Under the pieces are notes generated by a model, which searched no databases, was not told the origin of the DNA, and saw only the letters and a program-made list of their open reading frames with translations. From positions 1 through 60,067 of IMG/VR virus record IMGVR_UViG_3300025894_001094: 60,067 bases of DNA; one strand, given 5' to 3'. Position numbers and translations under genes: made by a program. This DNA is from a virus. This document shows positions 1 to 10,184 of this stretch, in pieces; position 1 is the stretch's first letter; each line of letters opens with the position of its first letter.

Positions 1-660
1 AAAGTTTCCAGTAAAAATAACATCGTCGATAAAGTTACCAGTAAAAATAACGTCATCGATAAAGTTACCTTGGTAGGTTTCATCTGATATAAAGTTTCCA
101 GTATAAATAACATCGTCGATAAAGTTACCAGTAAAAATAACGTCATCGATAAAGTTACCTTGGTAGGTTTCATCTGATATAAAATTACCGGTAAAAATAA
201 CATCGTCGATAAAGTTACCGGTAAAAATAACATCGTCGATAAAGTTACCTACAAAGTTACCGGTAAAAATAACATCGTCGATAAAGTTTCCGGTGTATAT
301 TTCATCTGATATAAAGTTTCCGGTATATATCTCATCTGATATAAAATTACCGGTAAAAATAACATCGTCGATAAAGTTACCAGTGTATATCTCATCTGAT
401 ATAAAATTACCAGTATATATCTCATCTGATATAAAATTACCGGTAAAAATAACGTCATCAATAAAGTTACCAGTGTATATCTCATCTGATATAAAATTAC
501 CGGTAAAAATAACGTCATCGATAAAATTGCCTTCATAGGTTTCATCTGATATAAAGTTTCCGGTGTATATTGCATCTGATGTAAAGTTTCCGGTAAAAAT
601 AACATCGTCGATAAAGTTACCGGTAAAAATAACATCGTCGATAAAGTTACCAGTAAAAAC
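1..660 (-). repeat. Tandem 30-bp coding repeats, about 22 copies, continuing past the left edge
   Basis: Units of 30 bp are in frame with the minus-strand CDS and encode decapeptides. At least three cassette types alternate: IDDVIFTGNF, ISDEIYTGNF and ISDETYQGNF or ISDETYEGNF. A 12-bp partial unit at 241-252 keeps the frame and splits the array into two blocks. Many units are identical or differ at one or two positions, which suggests recent duplication or gene conversion. Short ORFs in other frames here arise from the repeat itself. Confidence 0.95.
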
Positions 661-2004
661 TTGTGTATAATCTATTGTGTTTTCATACTCACCAAGATAA
701 TCCGCAGAGTATTCAGCAACATATGCTGCTAAATCAGATGTAAACTGTGCTACATTTCTGGTATCAATAGCATAACCTCTTGGAACCCAAACACCAGAAG
801 TCGTGGGAGAACCTTGAACCGAAGATCTTAACTCGTATGTACCAATACCGCTATCTTTGATAACTTGCCTTGCTCTTTGTCCAAGAGTTTCCGAAAGTAT
901 TGATTCTGATCCTTCTTTAAGACCAGAAAAATTACCTTGATTACCACCTGTTCTTTCGATGGTCATTGCTTTTGCGGCAAGTGGTTCTGTACCACTAGTA
1001 CGAACATAGATCGAGTAATTTAGTGTTGTTCCGTCAGAACGAGTATCCGAGATAATGTCCGAAATAAAAGCAGTCCAATCTCCGCTTGGTGCACTAGATG
1101 CTAAACGAAAAACTCCTGGGTACTCATTGTTCATAACGGTTTTAACTAACCGTTTAACTAAAATATCAAGTTCAGCATCGTCCATTTCTTTGATGCCGGG
1201 AGGGGTAAGAGTTTTATCCCATTGAACTAAACCGCGCCAGTTAGCACCTGCTCTTGTAGTAGGAGTTCCGGATAAATTTTGGTATATTGTGGTATTAGTA
1301 GTAGTGACTTCTGGGTTACTAGACTCACTAGGATCAAGAACGGTAAGCGTATTAAAAAAGAATTCGTCAAATGCATCATCAGGAGTAGATTCCTCATCAA
1401 TTGCATTAACACGCGAAGAAATTACTATATCCCCTGCTTGCTGTAAAATCAAAAACCAAGTGACGGTGAATGTCTGTTGACCTGATATGACAGTGGGTTC
1501 TCTCCAAGCAACGAATCGTCCTGTTTCTGTCTGTTCAGTTGGTGATATACTTTCAGGATAAGAAACTCCGCCTTGCTGTATACCGTTAATTTCAAACCTT
1601 AATAAATTACCGAGGTTTTCGACCTGACCTCCGGAATAAATGTCAGTGTCCATGGTTGTGGTGAATGTTATTGTGTCCCCTACGTATGCGTTTGTAGGAG
1701 TGTTCGATCCTGTCAAAGAATTAAAAGAAACATCAATAGGTTGAGCAACGCCACTTCTTGTGACATCAAATAGAACTGTGCCCAAAGTGTGGGTAGTAGA
1801 AGAAATGGTTCCTGAACTAGAAAATTCGGTATTAGAAAAACTTCCGATAGAAGTTTCAGTGTTATCAGTTGACAAGACTGCCACGTCTGACGTAGCAGAA
1901 GTACTTAAATGTATGCCAGCACGATAAGCAAGATAATCTTCATCAGAGAGAGTTAACTCTTGAAGTGCTCCGTTACCTAAACTTTTTAATGGGCGTGATG
2001 ACAT
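1..2004 (-). CDS. Virion structural/fibre-like protein with tandem 10-residue repeats (3' end beyond window)
   Basis: The frame is open from an ATG at 2004 to the window edge, giving 668 codons without a stop, so the C-terminus is missing. The N-terminus reads MSSRPLKSLGNGALQELTL, an opening I associate with structural proteins of marine T4-like phages. Residues 1-448 are non-repetitive and Ser/Thr-rich. From about residue 449 the protein becomes tandem decapeptides such as TGNFIDDVIF and TGNFISDEIY. It is the last visible gene of the baseplate operon and has a late-promoter octamer just upstream. A tail-fibre or adhesin role is inferred from position and repeats; no catalytic motif is seen. 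Confidence 0.75.
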   Translation of the reverse strand, partial: MSSRPLKSLGNGALQELTLSDEDYLAYRAGIHLSTSATSDVAVLSTDNTETSIGSFSNTEFSSSGTISSTTHTLGTVLFDVTRSGVAQPIDVSFNSLTGSNTPTNAYVGDTITFTTTMDTDIYSGGQVENLGNLLRFEINGIQQGGVSYPESISPTEQTETGRFVAWREPTVISGQQTFTVTWFLILQQAGDIVISSRVNAIDEESTPDDAFDEFFFNTLTVLDPSESSNPEVTTTNTTIYQNLSGTPTTRAGANWRGLVQWDKTLTPPGIKEMDDAELDILVKRLVKTVMNNEYPGVFRLASSAPSGDWTAFISDIISDTRSDGTTLNYSIYVRTSGTEPLAAKAMTIERTGGNQGNFSGLKEGSESILSETLGQRARQVIKDSGIGTYELRSSVQGSPTTSGVWVPRGYAIDTRNVAQFTSDLAAYVAEYSADYLGEYENTIDYTQVFTGNFIDDVIFTGNFIDDVIFTGNFTSDAIYTGNFISDETYEGNFIDDVIFTGNFISDEIYTGNFIDDVIFTGNFISDEIYTGNFISDEIYTGNFIDDVIFTGNFISDEIYTGNFISDEIYTGNFIDDVIFTGNFVGNFIDDVIFTGNFIDDVIFTGNFISDETYQGNFIDDVIFTGNFIDDVIYTGNFISDETYQGNFIDDVIFTGNFIDDVIFTGNF

Positions 2005-2032
2005 GTATAAATTTCAGAATAATGTATCCTTC

Positions 2033-2040
2033 TATTTATA
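2033..2040 (-). promoter_or_regulatory. T4-type late promoter (TATAAATA)
   Basis: An exact late octamer on the minus strand lies in the 40-bp gap between the 347-aa gene and the repeat-protein gene, ending 28 bp before its ATG. T4 late promoters use this motif as a -10 element with no -35, read by gp55/gp33-modified RNA polymerase. Role and spacing fit; activity is inferred. Confidence 0.75.
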
Positions 2041-2044
2041 CAAT

Positions 2045-3088
2045 TTAAACAAAGTTGTTGTTGATCCATTCTGTGTTGCTACTGTGAAATGATAACACAT
2101 ATTTGATATTGCGAGTAGGGTCAATGCCATATATTTTTTTACCTGTATCGGGATCTATTCTTAAAGCAGTCCAATCTATATCAAAATGTGATCCAAATTT
2201 ATAATCTTTGTTGGCATGTAAAACTTCAACTAACTCAGGATCAGGATATCTTATTACTGCATATTCAATGTTCTCAGCACGTTTTTCTATGTTATATAAA
2301 TTGGGAACAAAATAAATCTTTTTGAAATGCTGGTGCATTTCAATCATCCCTGCTTTTTCGGACGCTGCGGCATATTCATCTACCGTACAAGTTGCCAAAA
2401 AATTTAACCAATCGACTACGGTGGAAAACTTGGTTTTCAGAGAGTTTGACATATTCATCATGGATGATCTTGCAGTAGCATCTGCCACATCTTCTTCAAT
2501 TACGTTCAGATCTTTAATTACTAACTCGCCTCTTACTCTGAACGGAAACCCATGAACTTTGCCAAAGGTAAGAATTGACATCATAATAAGATAAGTAAGT
2601 ACGTTATGTTTATTACCGGTATGATCAGGGTGTATTCCACTCGAATGCGGTTTTACGAACCATTCATTTAATGCTTCTATTGGTAAACCGAATATTTGCA
2701 GTTTCTTTGCAGTATGCATTTTATGCATAGACATCACTCTAAACCCGATATCTACGTCATCATCATTCGAGAAAATTAAACCAACGGATAAAAGATGAAC
2801 CGCATCTCTGTATTTGATACCTTTAGACGCAGGATTTTTTCGAGCTTGACGTTCCATTTCTTCATCGGAAACTATTTCTTTTGGAAAACTATCGTTAAAC
2901 AAATATAAGAAAAAATTAGTTTCGCCGCATGCCCACTTTGCTAGGTTCTCCGCATGTAAACTGAATTCATTACCAGTGCCTGTATTAATGGTTCTACCGT
3001 CATCAACGCATGAAGCAATAAATGCTTGGTCGATTGGTGTACGAGCAAACCTCCATTTATAACCAGGTCCAGCAAAATATTTTGCCAT
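2045..3088 (-). CDS. Unidentified protein of the late operon (347 aa)
   Basis: I do not recognise this family. The protein is soluble-looking with no signal peptide or transmembrane segment, rich in His and aromatic residues, and begins MAKYFAGPGYKWRFARTP. The start codon abuts the stop of the preceding 80-aa coiled-coil gene. Lying between the 1795-aa virion protein and the repeat protein in a late operon suggests a structural or assembly role, but nothing in the sequence shows a function. A TATAAATA octamer lies 71 bp upstream inside the previous gene, so it may have its own late transcript. Confidence 0.6.
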   Translation of the reverse strand: MAKYFAGPGYKWRFARTPIDQAFIASCVDDGRTINTGTGNEFSLHAENLAKWACGETNFFLYLFNDSFPKEIVSDEEMERQARKNPASKGIKYRDAVHLLSVGLIFSNDDDVDIGFRVMSMHKMHTAKKLQIFGLPIEALNEWFVKPHSSGIHPDHTGNKHNVLTYLIMMSILTFGKVHGFPFRVRGELVIKDLNVIEEDVADATARSSMMNMSNSLKTKFSTVVDWLNFLATCTVDEYAAASEKAGMIEMHQHFKKIYFVPNLYNIEKRAENIEYAVIRYPDPELVEVLHANKDYKFGSHFDIDWTALRIDPDTGKKIYGIDPTRNIKYVLSFHSSNTEWINNNFV

Positions 3089-3330
3089 TATAATTTCCTA
3101 CTAATTTGACTTAACAGAGTTTTTATGTCTTGCATATCATCTTCTAACATTTTAATCTTATTTATAAGAGCATTTTGTTCTTCTATTTTTTTAAGAGCAT
3201 CAGCATGCCGTTTTCTTGTTTCATTGAAACCCTCAAAATCCATATTAATTATGGCACCACTAGTTTTATCTCTGTACAAATACTCATATCCCTCAACGGG
3301 TTGATAGTTATCCCAATTTATATTATACAT
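3088..3330 (-). CDS. Small coiled-coil protein of the late operon (80 aa)
   Basis: The gene overlaps both neighbours by one base, a coupled arrangement. The N-terminal half is tryptophan- and tyrosine-rich (NWDNYQPVEGYEYLYRD). Residues about 36-80 form a heptad-like amphipathic helix (ALKKIEEQNALINKIKMLED), consistent with a trimeric or dimeric coiled coil. It may be a chaperone or connector for one of the flanking large structural proteins; this is inference from context. No named family recognised. Confidence 0.6.
   Translation of the reverse strand: MYNINWDNYQPVEGYEYLYRDKTSGAIINMDFEGFNETRKRHADALKKIEEQNALINKIKMLEDDMQDIKTLLSQISRKL
3159..3166 (-). promoter_or_regulatory. Possible internal late promoter (TATAAATA)
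   Basis: An exact late octamer on the minus strand lies inside the 80-aa coiled-coil gene, about 71 bp upstream of the 347-aa gene. It also encodes part of the helix (LINK), so it may be fortuitous. Placement in a late operon makes an internal promoter plausible. Confidence 0.35.
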
Positions 3331-6300
3331 TATACTAAGAATGTCCTATGTTGAATTTTACCTACTTGAGGAACAAATGCCTGAGACGACGATTTCATAA
3401 CCACTTTAACTTGTGACTCAGTAAATTTAGGTAAATCGTTTGCTTGGATTTTAATGTTTCTAAATGTCTGAGTGTCATCATCTTTAACAATAGGAGTAAC
3501 AGGATCAACTTTTATCCAATCTTTATCGAGTATGTTTTGACCCGTCATAACTGCTCTATAATAAAAATCCAAGTTAGCAACCTTCGGAACATTCGCATCA
3601 ATTTTTACTTCTAAACTTTCGGAAGGTTCAGGCGTTTTAATTGGTGTAGTAACATGTTTAGATGGACTTGAGGTTCCGCTTGCTAAGGTTTCTTCTGCAT
3701 TGTCTATGTAATCCCCATTCGCTGCGTCGAAATCATCAATACAGTTTTGAACTAACGTCATAGATGCTCTTTGCAAGTCTACAATGGGAGAAACAAAATC
3801 AGACGATGATTTCAGATCTACTTTAACATCCATAGAAAACCCGCCATTGCTGTTAATAGACTGTCCGTTATAAGGTCGAAGATTTCCAGAACCATCATAT
3901 TCTTCTTCTGCTCGTTGAGCAATGACTTTGGGTTCATTAAAATCTTGATTCTGATCTGGTACAATTCTAGTATACGTTTGTTGTTTCGTAAACTTAGTAC
4001 TATCTGTAGTAGTAGTGCTATTGCCGCTCATTGATTGACCAGTAGTATACCTTGCAGATATATCGATAGAGCATTTATTTGGGACTACCGTTTCTATTTG
4101 TGGATTACAAGTAGTGAAATGTACATTCCTTGAACTTAACACTTCTGTCCCACCAACAGTCAGATTACCCGTAATTGTCGGCACAGAAAAAGTAAATCCA
4201 CCAGTATCTGCTTTAACCACCGTGTGGGTACCATTCAAATCTGTATCTGCTACCCCAGATCCTGATAATCCAGTATTTGATACACCAGATATAGTTACTA
4301 ACTCACCAGCATGTAATCCGTGACAATCGTGTTTAACGTGAGCAACGGATTGTCCGTTCTTTAATACAATAGGGTCTTTGTTCAGAAGTTTTGCTGGAAC
4401 AACAGCATTACGTAATACCAAAGAAGCATTGGTATCAAAAACTGCTCTGTTGATAACCATAGCAAGATCAAGTTCTTTTGAGGACCCTGCTCTTCCTGTT
4501 TGTGGTAAGAACAATTTACCGTTTGCTGATTGTGTAGAAACCGTTACACCAGTAGATCCTACTTTATATTCTCCTGCTTTTGAACACCAAACTTTGTAAG
4601 AAGGGGATGCTGTCTTAACTACAACCGCATATTCTGTACCGGGATCTAAGTATGCAGGTTCTTCGAACAAAAAGTTTGTTGCGACAGACACATCTACGGA
4701 TGTATTGACAGAACCTTTTTCTAATGACACAGTAGTTCCGGGAACAACAGTGTTTCCAGGTTTCCCGTTTTTCATGTCTAGGATTTCAACGGTAACTGGT
4801 GCGTCTTCTTCATTACCTGGTTTAGAAGAAAAATAAAGATCAACAGAGGTAACTACTACGCCGTACTGATTGTCTACTGTGAAACTTTGAGCAAAGGGAT
4901 AAGATATATCCTGATCAGGCAATATTGATGTTCCTGCTTGACTATTTTGATCAACTGCGATATAATCAGACAATACCGTTGATAACTCAGGCACATTGGA
5001 AGGAATAACAACAGGAGAGAAACTGCCACCCCAAATCCCTGAAATATGAGGTTCAATCATATTGACTGATGATGGTCCAACATCGTCTAAATATTTTTTT
5101 ATTTCTGCCGCATTGAAGGATCGTTTAATCCTATCTTGACCCCGAAGTTTTTGTTTTGCAGGAGTTCTTGTCGTAGTCATATGATCTTGACGAGTATCGA
5201 TCATTCCTGCCGCGTTATAGATGGCACTTGCATAACTACCTGCTTGATTAATGTCATTAACAGTAATATCTAAAAGTTTAAACTCTTTTTTCCCTGCCTT
5301 AAATCTAAAAGGTAAGTTAGCAACGATATTAGGTATCCCTATACCAGAAGTTGTAAATGTTTGTCTTATATTTGGAATGTAAAAAGAACCTTCTACAAAA
5401 CCTTTTGAGTCTGAAAGAATTTCAGCAGAACCTTCCGGATGACCCGTAAGAAACTTCTGCCCTTGGTTACCTACATCATCAGTTCTATTTGCATATCTGG
5501 TAAAGGTTTTACCGCCTTTACACCAATCTGAAACATTAACACCGTCAAAGAAAGGTGTAAACTTAGTGTTAGGTTTTAGTCCAGATACTTTAAAGAAAAT
5601 TTCACGAGATCGTATCCATGGAATAATTGCTGCATCTAACACTCGCCCACGTTTGCTTATACGTCGAACAGTCTCGCTAGAAATAACTCGGTTGACGTGG
5701 CCACCAGATGCAGTTAAACGTCTACGACCACCTCGTGAAACGTTTCTTCGTTTCTGTTGAATAAGTTGTCTTCTTCCACCATAAGGTCTAGAAATAACTG
5801 GTTCAATTTCAAGGTCTTCTATTGCCCTTCCACCCCAGTTCCATTGCCATGAGTTATAAAGAAGTGCTTCTCTTGGGTCAAGTCTTGCTCCACCAGGAAC
5901 AACTCTGGTACCAATCTGCTCTGATTTCCATTCGTCTGATGATGGACTTAATGTCATGTCACCGACATTTGATGACTTGCTGTTAGCGTTAATAGCAATA
6001 TCTCGTGTTCCGAGAGGTTGAGAAATCCAAGCATCCGTTACATAGTTGAGGTATGCGTTATCACCTTTGACTAGAACATTTTTAGAACTAAAAACATCGG
6101 CACCTTCATCAGCACGATATATTAATCTTAAATTATCTCCTGAAAAACAAGGTCTAATGACTTTATTTTCTGGATCTAATGCAGCACAATAATCATTATA
6201 AAGCGTGTCAGATTGAGTTTGATCAGTAGCATCGTCAATTAATATGCCAGTTTCATTTTTAGGAATTCCAGTAGCTTCATCTAACAAGGGATTAAGTTTT

Positions 6301-8717
6301 GCTTCAAGTTCTGCATATGTTAATGAGTAAAGTTCTTCTAAACTATCTAATTTTCTTTCTAACTTGGCAATGTCTGCCATCGTGTATCGTTTATGCTCGA
6401 CAAATGTAGTGTTGATGTCATCAGGACTCAACGTGTTTGGGTTCATTACAATCTTGTAAAGTTCTAAGGCATTCTCTGGGGTCTTTTTGAACAAAGGTTG
6501 TTCATCTTGTTGACCCATAAGAATCTGAAACTCACCGTCTTCGGTAGCAATTAATTTATCTGCTCGTGAGAAATAGAACGAAGATTCCAACTGAATAGGT
6601 TGTGCTTCTACCGGAGGTATCGACGAGATATAATTAGTTTCTTTTTTGCCCCTGAAATCTACAAAATCTCTCAGATTGACTACCGTACCATCTGACATTC
6701 TATGTTCTGGTATTTGCGTATAATCGATATTGACATATGAAAGAAAATCAAAAAACCTTCCTTTGAAAGAGGGATTCGCAAGTTCGTCATTTCCATGTTC
6801 AAAGAAATTGTATGTTACCTCAACTGTTACGCTTGCAAAGGTTTTATTTGTATTGTCAATTATTCTACCAAAAGAATAATGTGTATCTCTTGATCCGTTA
6901 TCAATGATAAAGTTTTCTGTAATATCGTTACCACCAGAAGTGACTGTGGTGAGATCGTAGAGATCATATTTTGAAAGTTGTGCTTCACCGTCAGAAGAAA
7001 GAGTAACAGTTTCAGTATGAACAGTTAGAGTCTTAGTTTTTCTCTCTACGGGATTAACACTTGCTCCTCTAAGAATGTCTGCTACAACATAATAGGTTCC
7101 GTCTGCCAAACCCGTAAGCGTAAATGTTGCGCCATTATCAGTAATAGTTACATCTACACCGGAAACCAGAGCATCTCCTGATGCTTGACTAAACACTGCC
7201 CATGATGTTTCATTAACATAAGTGTCATCACCGGTTGCCAATGCTTGGGAACTGGTTGCTGTTCCACCAACAACGACGAGAGTATATCCTCTTTGATACT
7301 GATATCGATAATTAGTTAAATTTTGTGGTCTGGTTTTGGAAAGAGGAAATAAAGACGTAGATTTATTAGCATCAACCAACTGACCTGCATTTTTCAAACG
7401 GAAAAAACTTGTGTTATTATTGTAGGTCGATGCTGAACTGACATTCGTAAATGAATTACTACCAGTAAGTTCGATCCTGTCTAAGTATGCTCTAAAAACA
7501 CCGGGTGAGTGATATGCAATCGATTTAACGAAAGCAGTTCCTATGGTTACAGTACCGCTTGCATCTGAGCATAAATTGACTTTAATTGCTCCATCTGCAT
7601 CACCAAAGTCTATAAATTTACTAAACTCAAATAATACGTAAGAACCGTAATCCACAGGAATGAAGTCTTGTGCATTTCCGGTGTATGCTTGTGGACGAGG
7701 CACTTTTAATTTGAGAGGATATTCATTCTCTACACGATAACCCCTAACGTAAGCAAGTCCGGGTGATACAATAGCAAAGATGTCAGAGTCTGTGCTATCG
7801 TCATCTTCGAATGTCAGTTGAAACGGTTCTGCAAGATAGTTGCCTGACTCTTCGTATGTACGTCGAGCAATCATATCATTGATAGTATTGTAACTATCTA
7901 ACTCATCTACTTGTTCCACAATTTTTGAGTTAATGATTCTGCATAAAAAGATAAAAGAATCATCAGAAGTTAAAGTAGGATCATCTTTGTCAACTAACGT
8001 AAGTCTAATTCTCCACCGATCAGCACCTGGAGCAGCAACATTAGGGTTGTCTCCGCTATTATCATAGAGCGCGGTGGTGTCGTTTACTGTTACAACATCC
8101 TGTTCAATTTTAAACCCAATAGTTCCAGTGTAGTTACGTGAAGTCGGATTAATAATTAATCCTTGTTTCCTTGCGTATACAAACCTTCCTGCCGCAAAAA
8201 AATCACCAGCATCAACATATAATTTAACACCAGCACCAACAGCAGAGGTTGCAGTAACTGTGTACTCTCCTGAGTTTAATGAATCAAGAGCAGAGAACTG
8301 AACCTCCGTTGTTCCGGGTGTTGTAGCACCCGAATCGGTGTATCGAATATACACTCTCCATGTGCTATTGGCAACAACTTCGATAGGATTTTCTAAAACA
8401 ATTGCTTTAACGCCAGCAGCAGTTGATAACTCGCTACCAATTGTGAGTTCATCTACTTCTGCACTACCATTTTCGAGAACTACAAATTTATAATTGTTAT
8501 CAATTTCTAATGTACCAGCATCAACTGCCGAACCTTCTTTAAATATGTTCCTTCCGAACCGAGAAATTTCTTCTTGAATAATGGTTTGCATCTGAGTAAG
8601 TTCTCTTGCTTGAAGAGATCTACCGGAATTGAACAATATTTTATGATAGCCGTCAGAGTCAACCCAATCGTCACGATAGGTGGTTGATAGAGTAGTGCTA
8701 TTAAATGTATTTGGCAT
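3330..8717 (-). CDS. Very large virion/baseplate structural protein, DUF4815-like N-terminus (1795 aa)
   Basis: The N-terminus contains YHKILFNSGRSLQARELTQM followed by an EEISRFGRNIFKEGSAV segment. I associate this block with the DUF4815 family of large phage structural proteins. The rest is beta-rich and Thr/Ser-rich with no enzyme motif. A strongly basic patch (RRNVSRGGRRRL) lies near residues 985-1010. It follows gp8 with an 8-bp gap, the place occupied in T4 by wedge and short-fibre proteins (7, 9, 10, 11). Its size exceeds T4 gp7 (1032 aa). Likely a wedge extension or fibre-attachment protein; the exact T4 counterpart is unclear. Confidence 0.7.
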   Translation of the reverse strand: MPNTFNSTTLSTTYRDDWVDSDGYHKILFNSGRSLQARELTQMQTIIQEEISRFGRNIFKEGSAVDAGTLEIDNNYKFVVLENGSAEVDELTIGSELSTAAGVKAIVLENPIEVVANSTWRVYIRYTDSGATTPGTTEVQFSALDSLNSGEYTVTATSAVGAGVKLYVDAGDFFAAGRFVYARKQGLIINPTSRNYTGTIGFKIEQDVVTVNDTTALYDNSGDNPNVAAPGADRWRIRLTLVDKDDPTLTSDDSFIFLCRIINSKIVEQVDELDSYNTINDMIARRTYEESGNYLAEPFQLTFEDDDSTDSDIFAIVSPGLAYVRGYRVENEYPLKLKVPRPQAYTGNAQDFIPVDYGSYVLFEFSKFIDFGDADGAIKVNLCSDASGTVTIGTAFVKSIAYHSPGVFRAYLDRIELTGSNSFTNVSSASTYNNNTSFFRLKNAGQLVDANKSTSLFPLSKTRPQNLTNYRYQYQRGYTLVVVGGTATSSQALATGDDTYVNETSWAVFSQASGDALVSGVDVTITDNGATFTLTGLADGTYYVVADILRGASVNPVERKTKTLTVHTETVTLSSDGEAQLSKYDLYDLTTVTSGGNDITENFIIDNGSRDTHYSFGRIIDNTNKTFASVTVEVTYNFFEHGNDELANPSFKGRFFDFLSYVNIDYTQIPEHRMSDGTVVNLRDFVDFRGKKETNYISSIPPVEAQPIQLESSFYFSRADKLIATEDGEFQILMGQQDEQPLFKKTPENALELYKIVMNPNTLSPDDINTTFVEHKRYTMADIAKLERKLDSLEELYSLTYAELEAKLNPLLDEATGIPKNETGILIDDATDQTQSDTLYNDYCAALDPENKVIRPCFSGDNLRLIYRADEGADVFSSKNVLVKGDNAYLNYVTDAWISQPLGTRDIAINANSKSSNVGDMTLSPSSDEWKSEQIGTRVVPGGARLDPREALLYNSWQWNWGGRAIEDLEIEPVISRPYGGRRQLIQQKRRNVSRGGRRRLTASGGHVNRVISSETVRRISKRGRVLDAAIIPWIRSREIFFKVSGLKPNTKFTPFFDGVNVSDWCKGGKTFTRYANRTDDVGNQGQKFLTGHPEGSAEILSDSKGFVEGSFYIPNIRQTFTTSGIGIPNIVANLPFRFKAGKKEFKLLDITVNDINQAGSYASAIYNAAGMIDTRQDHMTTTRTPAKQKLRGQDRIKRSFNAAEIKKYLDDVGPSSVNMIEPHISGIWGGSFSPVVIPSNVPELSTVLSDYIAVDQNSQAGTSILPDQDISYPFAQSFTVDNQYGVVVTSVDLYFSSKPGNEEDAPVTVEILDMKNGKPGNTVVPGTTVSLEKGSVNTSVDVSVATNFLFEEPAYLDPGTEYAVVVKTASPSYKVWCSKAGEYKVGSTGVTVSTQSANGKLFLPQTGRAGSSKELDLAMVINRAVFDTNASLVLRNAVVPAKLLNKDPIVLKNGQSVAHVKHDCHGLHAGELVTISGVSNTGLSGSGVADTDLNGTHTVVKADTGGFTFSVPTITGNLTVGGTEVLSSRNVHFTTCNPQIETVVPNKCSIDISARYTTGQSMSGNSTTTTDSTKFTKQQTYTRIVPDQNQDFNEPKVIAQRAEEEYDGSGNLRPYNGQSINSNGGFSMDVKVDLKSSSDFVSPIVDLQRASMTLVQNCIDDFDAANGDYIDNAEETLASGTSSPSKHVTTPIKTPEPSESLEVKIDANVPKVANLDFYYRAVMTGQNILDKDWIKVDPVTPIVKDDDTQTFRNIKIQANDLPKFTESQVKVVMKSSSQAFVPQVGKIQHRTFLV

Positions 8718-8725
8718 GACTTATC

Positions 8726-10153
8726 CTAGAAAGTGATAACTATTTTTATATCTTCGGTTTGGTTTATGTCCCTTTGAATAGGAGAGATATTATCTATGTA
8801 TAATAGTTCCCCAGAGAAAATATCAATTGCGGGATCTGTTTGATTAGCAGGAGAAGAAGATACGGCACCACTCAAAACAAATTGAGAAGTGCTTTGTGTA
8901 ACAGTCTCCCCCTGTTGAAAGGTTCCGTATCCTGTCTCGGGTGTTTGATGGTAATATAAGTTATTGGTAGCAGCATCGTAAAAATCTAGAATTCCTTTTG
9001 CATTACTATTACCACCAGTAATTTCATTGTCTTCAACTACTGATCCAGTTACCGATATCGTTTGCAAAGCACGGTTTGCTTTTGAAGTGTTTCCTGTAAA
9101 AGCATCAGATGAATTGTATTTTGATGGATCTCTTATTAAAAGAACTTGTCGAAAATCGTTTTCTGTTAATAACGTATCGAACTCATCGTTCTCAAAATCT
9201 GTGGTTACAATAATTGAGTTTGCTCTGAGAGTATTAACAGGATCTGTTTCTACTCCTGCTCTTGGTCCGATAACTGCTCTTAAAGTAGCGTCTTCGGTAG
9301 GAGTTTGAGAATCGTCTAATGCAATAGAAGCAAAATCATAATCTTTCCCAAAATTAGTAATTCTAACATATTTTATTACACCACCAACAGTATCGACTGT
9401 TGCGGTTGCTCCGGTGCCATTTCCTAATATGGTAGCAGTAGGTCCACTGCTTGAATAACCAGCACCACCATCATCGACTTTAATAGTCAATATTTGTCCA
9501 GCAGTACCATCAGTTGATCCTGGGTTAGGTTGGTTGCTTCCCAATTGTTGTATTTGATATTGTTGCGTTTGAACATCACCATCAGAAGGATCTATTGTAA
9601 AGGTGGTGACTGGCATATAATTTAAGGTAAGGAACCTATTGATTGCTACCTGACTCAAGGTGAATAAATGCCGCCATATGTATCCGGTTTCACAAAACGC
9701 ATCAGCAGTTTCAAGTTCGTTTTCATTTGCTTCGATCGGATTGTTAATATACCCAGCACCGCTATTTAGTGCAGCAACGGTAGGTTCAACGGTACTATCT
9801 TGGACAACGCCAGCAGCATTAACACCTTGTTGGATGCACAGAAACACCTCATAGTTACTATTCATTACGTAAGGAAGTACTGTTTGGTTGTTATCATCAT
9901 ACGATGGGTAAATTGTATCGGATGACCAATCTTGTCTTGTAACTGCGGCAGAAACGCCAGTAGCAATTTTAACGTGTTGACAAGCAGATCGAGCAGACCT
10001 TCCGTATTCAAAGTCTTGACGAGGTTGTTCAGGAATATCGCCAACACCGGGCCAAGGGGAGGATCTTCCCAGACCAATATAAAGACCAGTATTAAAAGTG
10101 TTATCGGTGTCTTTAATAAGTTGGTTGATAAATTGTCTTGTTACGACTGCCAT
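8726..10153 (-). CDS. gp8: Baseplate wedge protein gp8
   Basis: Homology to T4 gp8 is visible at both ends. GLYIGLGRSSPWPGVGDIP matches the T4 FITFGRSEPW region, ETGYIWRHLFTL...INRF matches the GYVWEYLFEI...INR region, and the C-terminus (FSGELLYIDNISPIQRD then QTEDIKIVITF) matches the T4 HSGEMIYMENRPPI and DQTEEINILFTF segments. At 475 aa it is longer than T4 gp8 (334 aa) because of a Gly-rich insert at about residues 220-280. Gp8 forms part of the wedge with gp6, gp7 and gp10. A late promoter lies 24 bp upstream with an AAAGGAAA ribosome site between. Confidence 0.88.
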   Translation of the reverse strand: MAVVTRQFINQLIKDTDNTFNTGLYIGLGRSSPWPGVGDIPEQPRQDFEYGRSARSACQHVKIATGVSAAVTRQDWSSDTIYPSYDDNNQTVLPYVMNSNYEVFLCIQQGVNAAGVVQDSTVEPTVAALNSGAGYINNPIEANENELETADAFCETGYIWRHLFTLSQVAINRFLTLNYMPVTTFTIDPSDGDVQTQQYQIQQLGSNQPNPGSTDGTAGQILTIKVDDGGAGYSSSGPTATILGNGTGATATVDTVGGVIKYVRITNFGKDYDFASIALDDSQTPTEDATLRAVIGPRAGVETDPVNTLRANSIIVTTDFENDEFDTLLTENDFRQVLLIRDPSKYNSSDAFTGNTSKANRALQTISVTGSVVEDNEITGGNSNAKGILDFYDAATNNLYYHQTPETGYGTFQQGETVTQSTSQFVLSGAVSSSPANQTDPAIDIFSGELLYIDNISPIQRDINQTEDIKIVITF

Positions 10154-10176
10154 TAAATGTTTCCTTTATATCCCAT

Positions 10177-10184
10177 TATTTATA
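10177..10184 (-). promoter_or_regulatory. T4-type late promoter (TATAAATA) for gp8
   Basis: An exact octamer overlaps the end of gene 6 on the minus strand. With a start about 6 bp downstream, the transcript would include the AAAGGAAA ribosome site and the gp8 ATG at 10153. This is the best-placed late promoter in the operon. Confidence 0.8.

Noticed and set aside
102-109. Plus-strand TATAAATA inside the repeat array
   Set aside because: It lies within coding repeats with no plus-strand gene downstream; chance variant of the repeat unit.
249-635. 128-aa minus-strand frame and 81-aa plus-strand frame in the repeat array
   Set aside because: They are repetitive shadows of the true frame, which stays open from 2004 to 1.
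1-660. Possible CRISPR array from the 30-bp repeats
   Set aside because: Units are directly tandem with no spacers and are in frame with a long CDS.
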